Part shown: in pieces, positions 1 to 8,270 of the stretch
Layout: the number at the start of each line of letters is the position of its first letter
Numbering within the stretch: the stretch's first letter is position 1
Assembly (NCBI RefSeq): GCF_000829455.1
Contig: NZ_JXAK01000031.1
Coordinates: 18,306-82,305 of the forward strand
DNA length: 64,000 nt
From: Gordoniibacillus kamchatkensis
Lineage (GTDB): Bacteria > Bacillota > Bacilli > Paenibacillales > NBRC-103111
Reading direction: 5' to 3'
Notes under the pieces: generated by a model
Seen by the model: only the letters and a program-made list of their open reading frames with translations
Told to the model about the DNA's origin: nothing
The model's database searches: none
Made by a program: the position numbers and the translations under genes

Positions 1-440
1 ACCTTGTCGTATTCGATTTCGGGGAAAATCAGCTGCTCTTTCAGGCCGAGCGTATAGTTCCCGCGGCCGTCGAACGCTTTGCTCGAAACGCCGCGGAAGT
101 CGCGGACGCGCGGAAGCGAAATGTTGAACAGCTTATCCAGGAAGTAGTACATGCGGTCGCCGCGCAGTGTAACTTTCACGCCGATCGGCATGTTTTCACG
201 GAGCTTGAAGCCTGCGATGGACTTCTTCGCACGCGTGATCACCGGCTTTTGGCCTGCGATTTTTTGCATATCTTCCACGGCTGCGTCGAGGATCTTGGAA
301 TTGCCCGTCGCCTCGCCTACGCCCATGTTGATGACGACTTTCTCGATTTTCGGCACTTGCATAACCGTCGTGTAGTTGAACTTCTGCATGAGAGCAGGAG
401 TGACTTCATTCAGGAAACGATCTTTCAATCTTGCAGACAT
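1..440 (-). CDS. rplE: 50S ribosomal protein L5 (3' end outside window)
   Basis: L5 binds 5S rRNA in the central protuberance of the large subunit. About 146 of the usual ~180 residues are visible. The N-terminus ([12 protein letters not shown]) and the [10 protein letters not shown] and [20 protein letters not shown] segments are typical of L5. The start at 440 follows a GGAGG. It is the most downstream gene seen in the minus-strand S10/spc operon, after rplX, and it runs off the left edge, so the C-terminus is not seen. Confidence 0.97.
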   Translation of the reverse strand, partial: MSARLKDRFLNEVTPALMQKFNYTTVMQVPKIEKVVINMGVGEATGNSKILDAAVEDMQKIAGQKPVITRAKKSIAGFKLRENMPIGVKVTLRGDRMYYFLDKLFNISLPRVRDFRGVSSKAFDGRGNYTLGLKEQLIFPEIEYDK

Positions 441-473
441 GAATCGGTGGCCTCCTTTCCTTGGAGCTTGAAA

Positions 474-827
474 TTAGTCGATCACTTCGCCGGACTTCTT
501 GGCGACGCGCACTTTTTTGCCGTTGTCGAGCACTTTGTAGCCGATACGGGTCGGCTTGCCGCTCTTCGGATCGATCAGCATCACGTTGGACACGTGAATC
601 GGAGCTTCCTTCGAGATGATGCCGCCCTGCGGATTGGCCTGGTTCGGCTTCTGGTGCTTCTTGATCATGTTCACGCCCTCGACGAGAACGCGGTTTTCAC
701 GAGGATAAGCTTCCAGAACACGGCCTTTTTTGCCTTTATCTTTGCCGGAAATGACGAACACGGTGTCGTCCTTTTTCACGTGCAGCTTGTTGTTGTGGGA
801 CTCAAGAACTTTTTTCAACCTTGGCAT
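474..827 (-). CDS. rplX: 50S ribosomal protein L24
   Basis: L24 is an assembly initiator protein of the large subunit. The 117-residue product has the KOW motif ([15 protein letters not shown]) near the N-terminus. I chose the ATG at 827 (MPRLKKVLE) because AGGAGG lies about 11 bases upstream. The in-frame GTG at 839 would sit directly on the ribosome binding site. It lies between rplN and rplE as in other Firmicutes. Confidence 0.96.
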   Translation of the reverse strand: MPRLKKVLESHNNKLHVKKDDTVFVISGKDKGKKGRVLEAYPRENRVLVEGVNMIKKHQKPNQANPQGGIISKEAPIHVSNVMLIDPKSGKPTRIGYKVLDNGKKVRVAKKSGEVID

Positions 828-846
828 GTGGTTTTGCACCTCCTAA

Positions 847-879
847 AAGTTTTCCTTGCGGAAAACTTGCTTCGTAAGC
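847..879. repeat. Double hairpin in rplN-rplX spacer
   Basis: A perfect 9-bp stem (AAGTTTTCC / GGAAAACTT, loop TTGC, 847-868) is followed by a second small hairpin GCTT-cgt-AAGC (869-879). The spacer between rplN and rplX is unusually long (97 bases) for this operon. There is no T-run, so it is unlikely to be a terminator. A similar double hairpin lies at 45782-45813. Confidence 0.6.
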
Positions 880-924
880 AACCGCTGAACTTCGCGCCGG
901 GCGAAGCTTATCGAATCTTGCGAA

Positions 925-1293
925 TTAAATAACCTCTGGCGCCAGAGATACGATCTTCATGAAATCGCGGTCGCGCAGCTCGCGGGCGACAGGTCCGAAA
1001 ATACGGGTGCCGCGCGGGCTCTTGTCGTCTTTCACGATAACCGCTGCGTTTTCGTCGAACGTAATGTAGGAGCCGTCTTTACGGCGAGCGCCTGTCTTCG
1101 TGCGCACGATAACTGCCTTCACAACGTCGCCCTTCTTGACAACGCCGCCTGGTGTTGCTTCTTTCACAGAACAGATGATCATATCGCCGATATTGCCTAC
1201 GCGGCGACCTGTACCGCCGAGAACGCGGATGCACATCAGCTGCTTCGCGCCGGAATTGTCAGCCACAGCCAAACGGGATAATGGTTGAATCAT
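925..1293 (-). CDS. rplN: 50S ribosomal protein L14
   Basis: L14 is a conserved large-subunit protein at the subunit interface. The full 122-residue product starts [17 protein letters not shown] and contains the signature [20 protein letters not shown]. It follows rpsQ in the spc operon. The start is supported by an AGGAGG-type site just upstream. Confidence 0.98.
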   Translation of the reverse strand: MIQPLSRLAVADNSGAKQLMCIRVLGGTGRRVGNIGDMIICSVKEATPGGVVKKGDVVKAVIVRTKTGARRKDGSYITFDENAAVIVKDDKSPRGTRIFGPVARELRDRDFMKIVSLAPEVI

Positions 1294-1326
1294 TGTTGCC
1301 CCTCCTTTCGCATGTCACTTGCGTGC

Positions 1327-1596
1327 TTATACGATAACAGCTTTCTCTACGATTTCTACGAGTCTCCAAGTTTTATCCTTGGACAACGGACGAGTTTCCA
1401 TGATTTTCACAGTATCGCCGATTTTTGCCTCGTTATTCTCATCGTGAGCTTTGAACTTCTTCGTATGCTTGATCCGCTTATGGTACAGATCGTGCTTTTT
1501 GTACGTTTCGACGGCAACGACGATCGTCTTCGTCATTTTGTCGGAAACGACTTTGCCGATAAGCGTTTTGCGTTCGTTACGCGTTACTTCGCTCAT
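1327..1596 (-). CDS. rpsQ: 30S ribosomal protein S17
   Basis: S17 is a primary 16S rRNA-binding protein with an OB-fold. The 89-residue product includes [14 protein letters not shown] and [18 protein letters not shown], both typical of the family. The ATG at 1596 is preceded by GAGGAGG. Longer in-frame starts upstream lie inside rpmC and are not needed. It sits 25 bases after rpmC. Confidence 0.97.
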   Translation of the reverse strand: MSEVTRNERKTLIGKVVSDKMTKTIVVAVETYKKHDLYHKRIKHTKKFKAHDENNEAKIGDTVKIMETRPLSKDKTWRLVEIVEKAVIV

Positions 1597-1621
1597 GTAG
1601 AGGACCTCCTCTCTGAATGGC

Positions 1622-1819
1622 TTAGCTGATGCCGAGCTCTCGTTCCCGAATGACCGTCTTTGCGCGCGCGATGCTCTTGCGGATTTCGCGAATTTGCATC
1701 GGGTTGTCCAGTTGGCCGGTAGCCAATTGGAAGCGAAGGTTGAAGAGCTCTTCTTTATATCCGTTAATTTTTTGTTCAAGTTCTGCAGTGGTTAGGTTAC
1801 GAAACTCAATTGCCTTCAT
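1622..1819 (-). CDS. rpmC: 50S ribosomal protein L29
   Basis: L29 lies near the peptide exit tunnel. The 65-residue product begins [16 protein letters not shown] and ends in the basic [20 protein letters not shown] helix. The ATG at 1819 overlaps the end of rplP by 14 bases, indicating translational coupling. An upstream GTG (1831) is possible, but MKA-type starts are the family norm. Confidence 0.96.
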   Translation of the reverse strand: MKAIEFRNLTTAELEQKINGYKEELFNLRFQLATGQLDNPMQIREIRKSIARAKTVIRERELGIS

Positions 1820-2243
1820 TTGCTTCACCACCCACTTCGTCTCTCTTCACAAACTTCGTCTTGATCGGCAGTTTGTGCGAGGCAAGGCGCATTGCTTCGC
1901 GAGCGATTTCCTCGCTGACGCCGGCAAGCTCGAACAAAATTTTGCCCGGCTTCACGACGCATACCCACTTCTCGACGTTACCTTTACCGCTACCCATCCG
2001 CACCTCGAGAGGCTTCTGGGTGATCGGCTTCGAAGGGAAAATTTTAATCCATACTTTACCGCCCCGCTTGATGTAACGGGTCATCGCAATACGTGCCGCT
2101 TCGATTTGGCGGTTCGTTACCCAAGCCGCCTCGAGCGCTTGCAGACCGTATTCGCCGAACGACACTTCCGTGCCGCCCTTCGCGCGGCCTTTCATCGTGC
2201 CGCGGTGCTCTTTGCGGTGTTTGACGCGTTTAGGCAATAACAT
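1806..2243 (-). CDS. rplP: 50S ribosomal protein L16
   Basis: L16 organises the A-site and P-site tRNA region of the large subunit. The complete 145-residue protein begins [15 protein letters not shown] and contains [19 protein letters not shown]. It is preceded by rpsC with only a few bases between. The length and motifs match Firmicute L16. Confidence 0.98.
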   Translation of the reverse strand: MLLPKRVKHRKEHRGTMKGRAKGGTEVSFGEYGLQALEAAWVTNRQIEAARIAMTRYIKRGGKVWIKIFPSKPITQKPLEVRMGSGKGNVEKWVCVVKPGKILFELAGVSEEIAREAMRLASHKLPIKTKFVKRDEVGGEANEGN

Positions 2244-2246
2244 GGC

Positions 2247-2918
2247 TTAGTTGCCTCCTTCCGTAGCAGCCTTTTCTCTCTTCTTCGCAGCCGGAAGAAC
2301 TTCACCACGGTAGATCCATACTTTTACGCCGATCCGGCCGTACGTCGTGTGAGCTTCCGCTGTTCCGTAGTCGATGTCCGCGCGCAGCGTGTGCAGCGGA
2401 ACCGTGCCCTCGCTATATCCTTCGGTACGTGCGATCTCGGCGCCGCCAAGACGTCCGCTAACCGATACTTTCACACCTTTTGCCCCTGCTCTGAGCGTCC
2501 GCTGGATCGCTTGCTTCAGCGCGCGGCGGAACGATACGCGGCGTTCCAATTGCTGCGCGATGCTCTCAGCTACGAGTACGGAGTTCAGATCGGGCGTTTT
2601 GATCTCTGCAATGTTGATGTGTACTTTCTTGCCAGTCATGCTAGCCAGATACGTACGGATCACTTCGACTTCTGCGCCGCCCTTGCCGATAACCATACCG
2701 GGCTTCGCAGTATGAATCGTGATGCTGACGCGGTTAGCCGCGCGCTCGATATCGAAGTGGGAAACGGCGCTGTCTTTCAATTTATTTTTCAGGTATTCGC
2801 GGATTTTGACGTCTTCCATGAGCAGCGAGCCGAAATCTTTGTCGTTCGCGTACCATTTGGACTCCCAATCGCGGATAATACCGATTCTAAGTCCTACCGG
2901 GCTTACCTTGTGACCCAC
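2247..2918 (-). CDS. rpsC: 30S ribosomal protein S3
   Basis: S3 is a small-subunit protein at the mRNA entry site. The complete 223-residue product has [14 protein letters not shown] at the start, the KH-domain motif [12 protein letters not shown], and the C-terminal [16 protein letters not shown]. It follows rplV by 12 bases in the same operon. Confidence 0.98.
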   Translation of the reverse strand: MGHKVSPVGLRIGIIRDWESKWYANDKDFGSLLMEDVKIREYLKNKLKDSAVSHFDIERAANRVSITIHTAKPGMVIGKGGAEVEVIRTYLASMTGKKVHINIAEIKTPDLNSVLVAESIAQQLERRVSFRRALKQAIQRTLRAGAKGVKVSVSGRLGGAEIARTEGYSEGTVPLHTLRADIDYGTAEAHTTYGRIGVKVWIYRGEVLPAAKKREKAATEGGN

Positions 2919-2930
2919 ACTTATCCCTCC

Positions 2931-3266
2931 TTATTTTTCAGATACCACCAGAGTAATGTGGCTGGTCCGCTTGTTGATTTTGCTTGCGCGTCCTTGCGCG
3001 CGAGGCATGAAACGCTTCATCGTCGGGCCCTCGTTCACATAAACTTGGGACACGACCAGTTTGTTCGGATCCATGGAGTAGTTATGCTCCGCATTCGCAA
3101 TCGCCGAATTCAAAATCTTTTCCACGATCGGGGATGCTGCCTTCGGCGTATGGCGCAAAATTGCAATCGCATCGCCTACAGCCTTGCCGCGGATCAAGTC
3201 AATGACCAGACGGGCTTTACGAGGAGCAATGCGCACGAAATTCGCAGATGCTTTCGCTTGTTGCAT
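2931..3266 (-). CDS. rplV: 50S ribosomal protein L22
   Basis: L22 lines the peptide exit tunnel. The 111-residue protein contains the [17 protein letters not shown] motif and the tunnel-loop sequence [21 protein letters not shown] ribosome binding site GGAGG precedes the ATG at 3266. Confidence 0.98.
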   Translation of the reverse strand: MQQAKASANFVRIAPRKARLVIDLIRGKAVGDAIAILRHTPKAASPIVEKILNSAIANAEHNYSMDPNKLVVSQVYVNEGPTMKRFMPRAQGRASKINKRTSHITLVVSEK

Positions 3267-3324
3267 GGATGTACCTCCTCCCGAGATGAGATTGTATGCC
3301 GACGATCAGCCGGAGAGCTCGATC

Positions 3325-3606
3325 TTAGCGTTTGCCTGTTTTCTTGTCGTCGCCGCCGTGACCTTTGTACGTGCGGGTTGGCGCGAATTCGCCGAGCTTG
3401 TGGCCGACCATATCTTCCGTTACGTATACCGGCACGTGCTTGCGGCCGTCATACACACCGAACGTATGTCCCACGAATTGCGGGAAAATCGTAGAGCGGC
3501 GGGACCAAGTCTTGATAACGACTTTTTTGCCGCCTGCGTTCAGCTCTTCTACTTTTTTCATCAGGTAACCGTCGATAAACGGCCCCTTCTTCAAACTGCG
3601 ACCCAT
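3325..3606 (-). CDS. rpsS: 30S ribosomal protein S19
   Basis: S19 forms a complex with S13 in the head of the small subunit. The 93-residue product begins [15 protein letters not shown] and contains [21 protein letters not shown] chose the ATG at 3606, with GGAGG 7-12 bases upstream, over the in-frame ATG at 3624. Confidence 0.98.
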   Translation of the reverse strand: MGRSLKKGPFIDGYLMKKVEELNAGGKKVVIKTWSRRSTIFPQFVGHTFGVYDGRKHVPVYVTEDMVGHKLGEFAPTRTYKGHGGDDKKTGKR

Positions 3607-3655
3607 GGATGTTCCTCCTTCCATCTGAAGCTTCTATACCGCTCTCGCCGCCCGA

Positions 3656-4326
3656 TTACTTGCGGCGGCGAATGATGTACTGGTTGGAAGCTTTTTTCTT
3701 CTTCCGGGTTTTGAAGCCGAGCGTCGGCTTGCCCCACGGAGACATCGGAGATTTGCGGCCGATCGGAGCGCGGCCTTCGCCACCGCCGTGCGGGTGATCG
3801 TTCGGGTTCATGACGACACCGCGAACTTCCGGACGCTTGCCGAGCCAACGGCTGCGGCCCGCTTTACCGATACTGATCAGCTCGTGGTCTTCGTTGCCGA
3901 CGGAACCTACGGTTGCGCGGCACACTTTCAAAATTTTGCGAATCTCGCCGGAAGACAGTCGCACGATGACGTAGTCGCCGTCTTTACCGAGGAGCTGAGC
4001 TTCCGTACCTGCCGCGCGCACCAATTGGCCGCCCTTGCCAGGCTTCAGCTCGATGTTGTGGATAACCGTACCGACCGGAATGTTTTCCATCGGCAGCGAG
4101 TTGCCCACTTTGATATCCGAATCGGAACCGGAAGTGATGACGTCGTCCACTTTCAGACCTTTTGGCGCGATGATGTAGCGCTTCTCGCCGTCCGCATAAT
4201 GGATGAGCGCGATGTTCGCAGAACGGTTCGGGTCGTACTCGATCGTAGCAACGCGGCCGGGTATTCCATCCTTGTTCCGCTTGAAATCGATGATGCGGTA
4301 TTTGCGTTTATGTCCGCCTTGTACCT
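3656..4326 (-). CDS. rplB: 50S ribosomal protein L2, N-terminus missing
   Basis: About 222 C-terminal residues of L2 are intact, from [19 protein letters not shown] through the [18 protein letters not shown] signature to the basic C-terminus. The first ~50 residues of the usual ~276 are absent. Upstream of about 4321 the sequence becomes the 5' part of csaA in another reading frame, so no normal start codon exists. rplW, rplD, rplC and rpsJ, which should precede rplB, are also missing. Because L2 is essential, a chimeric assembly is more likely than a real deletion. Confidence 0.93.
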
Positions 4327-4479
4327 TGTTGTAATTTGCGCGCTGGAACACTTCACACCGAGCGGTCCGAAGTCGATCTGCAGCTTGATGGCCGGCTTGC
4401 GCGCCTCCGGAAAAGGCTCTGCGCTGACAATCGTGCCGATCCGCACATCGAGCCGCAAAAAATCGTCAATCGTTGCCAT
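4318..4479 (-). pseudogene. csaA: CsaA-type tRNA-binding protein, 3' part missing
   Basis: CsaA is a small OB-fold tRNA-binding protein, described as a secretion-related chaperone in Bacillus. The visible ~54 residues ([18 protein letters not shown], then [12 protein letters not shown] and SSAQIT) match its N-terminal half. Similarity stops at about 4318, where rplB begins in a different frame. The ATG at 4479 has AAGGAGA upstream. The missing part should contain a motif like NFPPRRIAGF. See the junction finding. Confidence 0.8.
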
Positions 4480-4707
4480 TCTCCTTCTCCCTTTTCCTCT
4501 ATTTTCCCACGATATTGTAGCATGAACGGCTTCGTCTCGAAACTTAACGGCCCGGACCTTGTCCGCCGCTAATGGAACGGAGGCAGCTATCCACACGGTT
4601 CGAAGGACGAGGAAATTCCCATTCGCGGCCGCACTGCCGCCGATCGCGAGCATTGTTCCGATGACGTATGGAACGATGAGAAGCAGCCGTAAGGAATGGC
4701 CATCGCC

Positions 4708-4962
4708 TTAAGCAATCGGTTTGGCGGGCTTCATGGGGATGCTTTTCCGGAGCGCTTCCCATTCGTCGTTCGAATTGACAAGCAGAGGCAGCAGCCTCAT
4801 GTCGCTGATCATGGGCGATAAGCACAAACAGCATTTCGGTTCGTGTTCAAACGCAAAATTGTATCGCATCCATCCCTTGCATCCTTCTTTGGTGCAGGAC
4901 CAGATTCGGACATTTTCTTTCGGGAGATCTTCCAAATACTTGTTGCGAAAGCTATAGTACAC
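4708..4962 (-). CDS. ydjO: YdjO-type cold-inducible protein
   Basis: This 84-residue protein carries two Cys pairs, CTKEGCKGW (residues ~24-32) and CCLCLSPM (~49-56), which resemble a zinc ribbon. The family is annotated as cold-inducible YdjO in Bacillus; the biochemical role is unknown. It sits directly downstream of a cold-shock protein gene, separated by a terminator, which fits a cold-shock context. Assignment is from motif recall. Confidence 0.75.
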   Translation of the reverse strand: MYYSFRNKYLEDLPKENVRIWSCTKEGCKGWMRYNFAFEHEPKCCLCLSPMISDMRLLPLLVNSNDEWEALRKSIPMKPAKPIA

Positions 4963-5001
4963 GCTGCTTTCTCCCCCTTCGCCTTCATAGATTTAAAGAA
5001 A

Positions 5002-5033
5002 GAAGCTGCTCCCAACACGTCAGGAGCAGCTTC
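5002..5033. terminator. Terminator downstream of csp
   Basis: An 11-bp perfect stem (GAAGCTGCTCC / GGAGCAGCTTC) with a 10-base loop is followed on the minus strand by TTTCTTT and on the plus strand by CTTTTT. It ends the csp transcript before ydjO. Confidence 0.85.
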
Positions 5034-5046
5034 GCTTTTTGTTTGC

Positions 5047-5250
5047 TTAATAGATTTTTGTTACGTTTGCTGCTTGCGGTCCGCGATTGCCTTGGACCAC
5101 GTTGAATTGAACACGCTGGCCTTCATCCAAGGATTTGTATCCTTCGCCCTCGATCGCGCTGAAATGCACGAAAACGTCGTTCCCGCCCTCGACTTCAATA
5201 AAGCCGAAGCCTTTTTCACTGTTGAACCATTTTACTGTACCTGTTTGCAT
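5047..5250 (-). CDS. CspA-family cold-shock protein
   Basis: This 67-residue single cold-shock domain has RNP1 (KGFGFIEV) and RNP2 (DVFVHFSAI). It is an RNA/ssDNA-binding chaperone that melts mRNA structure in the cold. The gene has its own terminator at 5002-5033 and a long structured 5' region. The start at 5250 has GGAGG upstream. Confidence 0.97.
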   Translation of the reverse strand: MQTGTVKWFNSEKGFGFIEVEGGNDVFVHFSAIEGEGYKSLDEGQRVQFNVVQGNRGPQAANVTKIY

Positions 5251-5580
5251 TTGATTACCTCCAAAATAATTTTAACATGTTCATTTTCCTTAAAATAAAA
5301 AAATTCACACATTGAAAAAAGTTCCATCATTATAATGAGACCTTTTTCAAAATGTGAATTGATGTCAGTATCATTAACTGGTATTAGCTTAACACAGCCC
5401 GTGGCAAAAGGCAAGCGACCGAGCACATATGTGTCGGTTCAGCCCCACTCCGCCTCGTACCCAGCAATTACATTCCTGTTTTGAAGGCTAATCCTATGAA
5501 TTATGTTACAATAAAGTCTCGATTCCATTATCCCCAAATAGGCCCTTACCAATACGGTTTTAATAAAAAGGAGTTATTTA
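5251..5580. promoter_or_regulatory. Divergent csp/desaturase control region
   Basis: This 330-base AT-rich spacer separates the minus-strand csp from the plus-strand desaturase. It holds a long imperfect inverted repeat with arms at 5303-5322 and 5342-5361 (AATTCACA..TTGAAAAA). In the csp transcript this would fold into a large hairpin in the 5' leader. That is compatible with a cold-responsive leader, but no cold-box is proven. On the desaturase side, TTGAAG (5481) and TACAAT (5507) are promoter-like, but their 20-base spacing is poor. Confidence 0.5.
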
Positions 5581-6618
5581 ATGGCATTGCCGGACAAGAA
5601 CAGAAGCTGGAGGAAAACGATCGCACCTTATGAGAGACCGAGCGTAGCACGAAGCGTTTGGCAGCTGTTTAACACCATTGCCCCCCTCCTGCTTCTTTGG
5701 TATGGAGCGTACTGGAGTCTGTCCGTTACGTATTGGCTGACGCTTTTCCTGACCGTTATCACAGCCGGCTTATTGGTTCGGGTTTTTATTATTTTCCATG
5801 ACTGTTGTCACGGTTCCTTCTTCAACAATCGCATGGCAAACGAAGTTGTAGGCACAATTTCCGGCATTTTAACTTATTGTCCGTTTTACCAGTGGCGATT
5901 TAGCCACTCGGTCCACCACGCAACCAACGGCAACCTGGATCGACGCGGCACGGGCGACGTTTGGACGTTAACGGTCCAGGAATATTTGGCATTGCCTCCG
6001 CTCAAGCGGCTAGGGTACCGGCTATATCGGAACCCGCTGATCTTATTCGGACTTGGTCCCGCTTATGTTTTCCTGATTGAATACCGGTTCAACCGCAAGG
6101 AAGCGAAAATGAAAGAGCGTCTGAACACGTATACGATAAACGTTGGGATAGCTGCCTTGGCAGGCCTGCTTTGTTGGGCGGTCGGCTGGAAGGCGTTTCT
6201 TTTGATTCAAGGACCGACTTTTCTTCTCTCGGGTTTGGCCGGCTTTTGGCTTTTCTACGTACAGCACCAGTTCGAACATACGTATTTCGAGAAGGACGAG
6301 AACTGGGATTATGTCAATGCGGCTTTACACGGGAGCTCCTTCTATAAACTGCCGAAAATTTTGCACTGGTTCACGGGAAACATTGGGTTTCACCATATTC
6401 ACCACCTTAGCCCCCGTGTTCCAAATTACTATCTGGAACGCGCTCACGATGACAATGCTATGTTCCAAATCGCACCCCCCGTTACACTTTTATCCAGTTT
6501 GCGATCGTTCCGTTTCCGCATTTGGGACGAACATCGAAAGCAGCTGATGGGCTTCAGTTACATTAAACGCTTCCAGATGAGCCGCAACAACCCCTCGAAC
6601 GTCTTAAAACCGAAATAA
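5581..6618 (+). CDS. des: Membrane fatty acid desaturase
   Basis: This 345-residue integral membrane di-iron desaturase introduces a double bond into membrane lipid acyl chains. It has the three histidine boxes HDCCH (73-77), HSVHH (109-113) and HHIHH (271-275), with hydrophobic segments around residues 31-72 and 180-225. It resembles Bacillus Des (acyl-lipid desaturase), a cold-induced enzyme. The location next to csp supports a role in cold adaptation. No desKR two-component genes are adjacent. AAGGAG precedes the ATG. Confidence 0.9.
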   Translation: MALPDKNRSWRKTIAPYERPSVARSVWQLFNTIAPLLLLWYGAYWSLSVTYWLTLFLTVITAGLLVRVFIIFHDCCHGSFFNNRMANEVVGTISGILTYCPFYQWRFSHSVHHATNGNLDRRGTGDVWTLTVQEYLALPPLKRLGYRLYRNPLILFGLGPAYVFLIEYRFNRKEAKMKERLNTYTINVGIAALAGLLCWAVGWKAFLLIQGPTFLLSGLAGFWLFYVQHQFEHTYFEKDENWDYVNAALHGSSFYKLPKILHWFTGNIGFHHIHHLSPRVPNYYLERAHDDNAMFQIAPPVTLLSSLRSFRFRIWDEHRKQLMGFSYIKRFQMSRNNPSNVLKPK

Positions 6619-6691
6619 TATGGCGATTCAGCCGTTTGCCAGGCTAGCTTACGGGCGATGCGCGGCGAAGAGAAGCAGTTATAAAAAAGGC

Positions 6692-6715
6692 AACGGCCGT
6701 CTCACGACGGCCGTT
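6692..6715. terminator. Bidirectional terminator
   Basis: The stem AACGGCCGTC / GACGGCCGTT with loop TCAC has a T-run on the minus side (TTTTTTAT) and TATTTTT on the plus side. It separates the convergent desaturase and glycosylase genes. Confidence 0.85.
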
Positions 6716-6717
6716 CG

Positions 6718-7341
6718 CTATTTTTCCAGCACGAGATCCCGGTTCACGGCTTCCCACAAATAGAACGAAGCGATGGAGCGATACGGCCTCCACTTCTCGC
6801 CCAGCTGCGCCAGATCCACGTCTCCTTCCCGCTCCGCGTAAAGCCAACGCGCAGCGCGCCGCAGGCCCGCATCGCCAAGCGACAATACGTCTTCCCGGCC
6901 GAGCGAGAAGATCAAAAACATCTCCGCTGTCCAACGGCCGATGCCCTTCACCTTCGTCAGCGCCGCAATCGCCTCTTCATCGCTCATGTTGCGCAATGCT
7001 TCATCGTCGAGCTCTTTTCGCAGCACGGCTTGTGCCAGACCTTGAATGTAGCCGAGCTTTTGCTTAGACAGACCGGCAGCGCGCAGCCCCTCCTCAGGGG
7101 CAGCCAGCAGCGCCTCGGGGGTCCATTCTCCGCACACTTCCCCAACGCGCCGCACTATCGTTGCCGCCGCCTTGACCGATAGCTGCTGCGCCACGAGCGA
7201 CTTGGCGAGCGAGCCGAACAAGTCTCCGCGCTTTCCGAACGTAATCGTGCCGATCAATGCCGTCAGGCGGGCCATATAGGGATCGGCAGCGGCCAAGTGC
7301 CGCACCCTGTCATCGTCAGCATGCAATTCGAACAAGCGCAC
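6718..7341 (-). CDS. alkA: DNA-3-methyladenine glycosylase II (HhH-GPD family)
   Basis: This base-excision repair glycosylase has an HhH-GPD domain. The hairpin motif is LTKVKGIGRWTAEMFL and the catalytic Asp is in LSLGDAGLRRA. It lacks the N-terminal AlkA domain, like the short YfjP/AlkA proteins. The frame is open to an ATG at 7401, but that extension encodes part of a palindromic repeat (7366-7378). GGGAGGAGG lies just before GTG 7341 and TTG 7335, so a downstream start is more likely. The start remains uncertain. Confidence 0.85.
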   Translation of the reverse strand: MRLFELHADDDRVRHLAAADPYMARLTALIGTITFGKRGDLFGSLAKSLVAQQLSVKAAATIVRRVGEVCGEWTPEALLAAPEEGLRAAGLSKQKLGYIQGLAQAVLRKELDDEALRNMSDEEAIAALTKVKGIGRWTAEMFLIFSLGREDVLSLGDAGLRRAARWLYAEREGDVDLAQLGEKWRPYRSIASFYLWEAVNRDLVLEK

Positions 7342-7360
7342 GCCCTCCTCCCGCAAAAGG

Positions 7361-7546
7361 TTAACGGAACACGGTTCCGTTATTCCATCGTTTACGAGCA
7401 TTTTTTGGCAAATAGAGGAACACCGTTCCGTTATTCTCTCGTAAAACGGGGAACCGGGGTCCCAATCACGGAAATAACGGCACCGCGTTCCGCTATTTCG
7501 AGGAAATATCGGGAAATAACCTCATTAACGGATCCGGGTTCCGTTA
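7361..7546. repeat. Array of GGAAC-type palindromic repeats
   Basis: Five imperfect copies of a short palindrome (GGAAC-n2/3-GTTCC followed by GTTATT or GCTATT) lie about 30-60 bases apart, for example at 7366-7378 and 7530-7542. The spacer also has related AAATAACGG-type words. They lie upstream of the glycosylase coding start. No gene is supported from 7402 to 7629. Confidence 0.7.
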
Positions 7547-7629
7547 TGGCCGCGGGGCACGGCTTTTACGCCAGCCGCAAAGCTTCGACGCCAACGCGCC
7601 GCCAAAACCAGGTATCGCCGATGGCTCGT

Positions 7630-8259
7630 TTACCGCAAAGCCACCACAAACGAGCCGACCGGCTCGTCGCCCCACAGCAGCTCAAGCTTGTCGCCGTCAG
7701 CGACAGCGGCAACGCCGGCAGGGGTTCCCGTGAAGATGAGGTCGCCTTCGCCAAGGCCGTAGTGTGTGCCGATAAAATCGACGAGCGTCTGCAAGCCAAA
7801 AATCATATCCGCAGGCTTGCCCTGCTGCGCGATCGCGCCGTTGCGGCGCATGGTAAACTCGCTGTCCCGCACGGCCGCCTGGCCGGGGAACGGGCGGAAC
7901 GCCCCAACTGGCGCGGAACGGAGGAAGCCTTTGGCCGGAAGCCACGGGGCGCCCTTCTTTTTGATGTCCGATTGAACGTCGCGCAGCGTAAAATCAATGC
8001 CGATCGTCATCGTGTCGACGAGCTCGTCCACACTGGCGCCGGGACGGTACGGTTTGGCAACATGAAGAACAAGCTCGGTCTCGAAGTGCAGCTCGCCCCG
8101 GCCCCCCGGCAGCTCGATTGCGCCGCCATCCATGTGCACGACAGCATACGTCGGCTTCGTAAAAATCATCGGGCTATCCGGCACGGCATTGCCGAGCTCA
8201 GCTGCGTGCAAAGCGTAGTTGCGCCCTACGCAATAAACGTTGCGAATCGTGGTTGTCAT
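7630..8259 (-). CDS. Fumarylacetoacetate hydrolase family protein
   Basis: A compact FAH-fold protein of about 209 residues. The family includes acylpyruvases, oxaloacetate decarboxylases and hydratases, and the substrate cannot be told from sequence. It has the N-terminal NVYCVGRNYALHAAELG, the metal-binding acidic residues in HFETELVLHV and in DFTLRDVQ, and C-terminal DLIFTGTPAGV. The ATG at 8259 has GAGG at good spacing; ATGs at 8265 and 8274 are alternatives. Confidence 0.88.
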   Translation of the reverse strand: MTTTIRNVYCVGRNYALHAAELGNAVPDSPMIFTKPTYAVVHMDGGAIELPGGRGELHFETELVLHVAKPYRPGASVDELVDTMTIGIDFTLRDVQSDIKKKGAPWLPAKGFLRSAPVGAFRPFPGQAAVRDSEFTMRRNGAIAQQGKPADMIFGLQTLVDFIGTHYGLGEGDLIFTGTPAGVAAVADGDKLELLWGDEPVGSFVVALR

Positions 8260-8270
8260 TGACATATGCC

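Noticed and set aside
4480..4707. Hydrophobic in-frame extension upstream of csaA ([20 protein letters not shown])
   Set aside because: No ribosome binding site of its own and it simply runs into csaA in the same frame; csaA has a better start at 4479.
7361..7546. CRISPR array
   Set aside because: Repeats are short, degenerate palindromes with irregular spacing and no cas genes.
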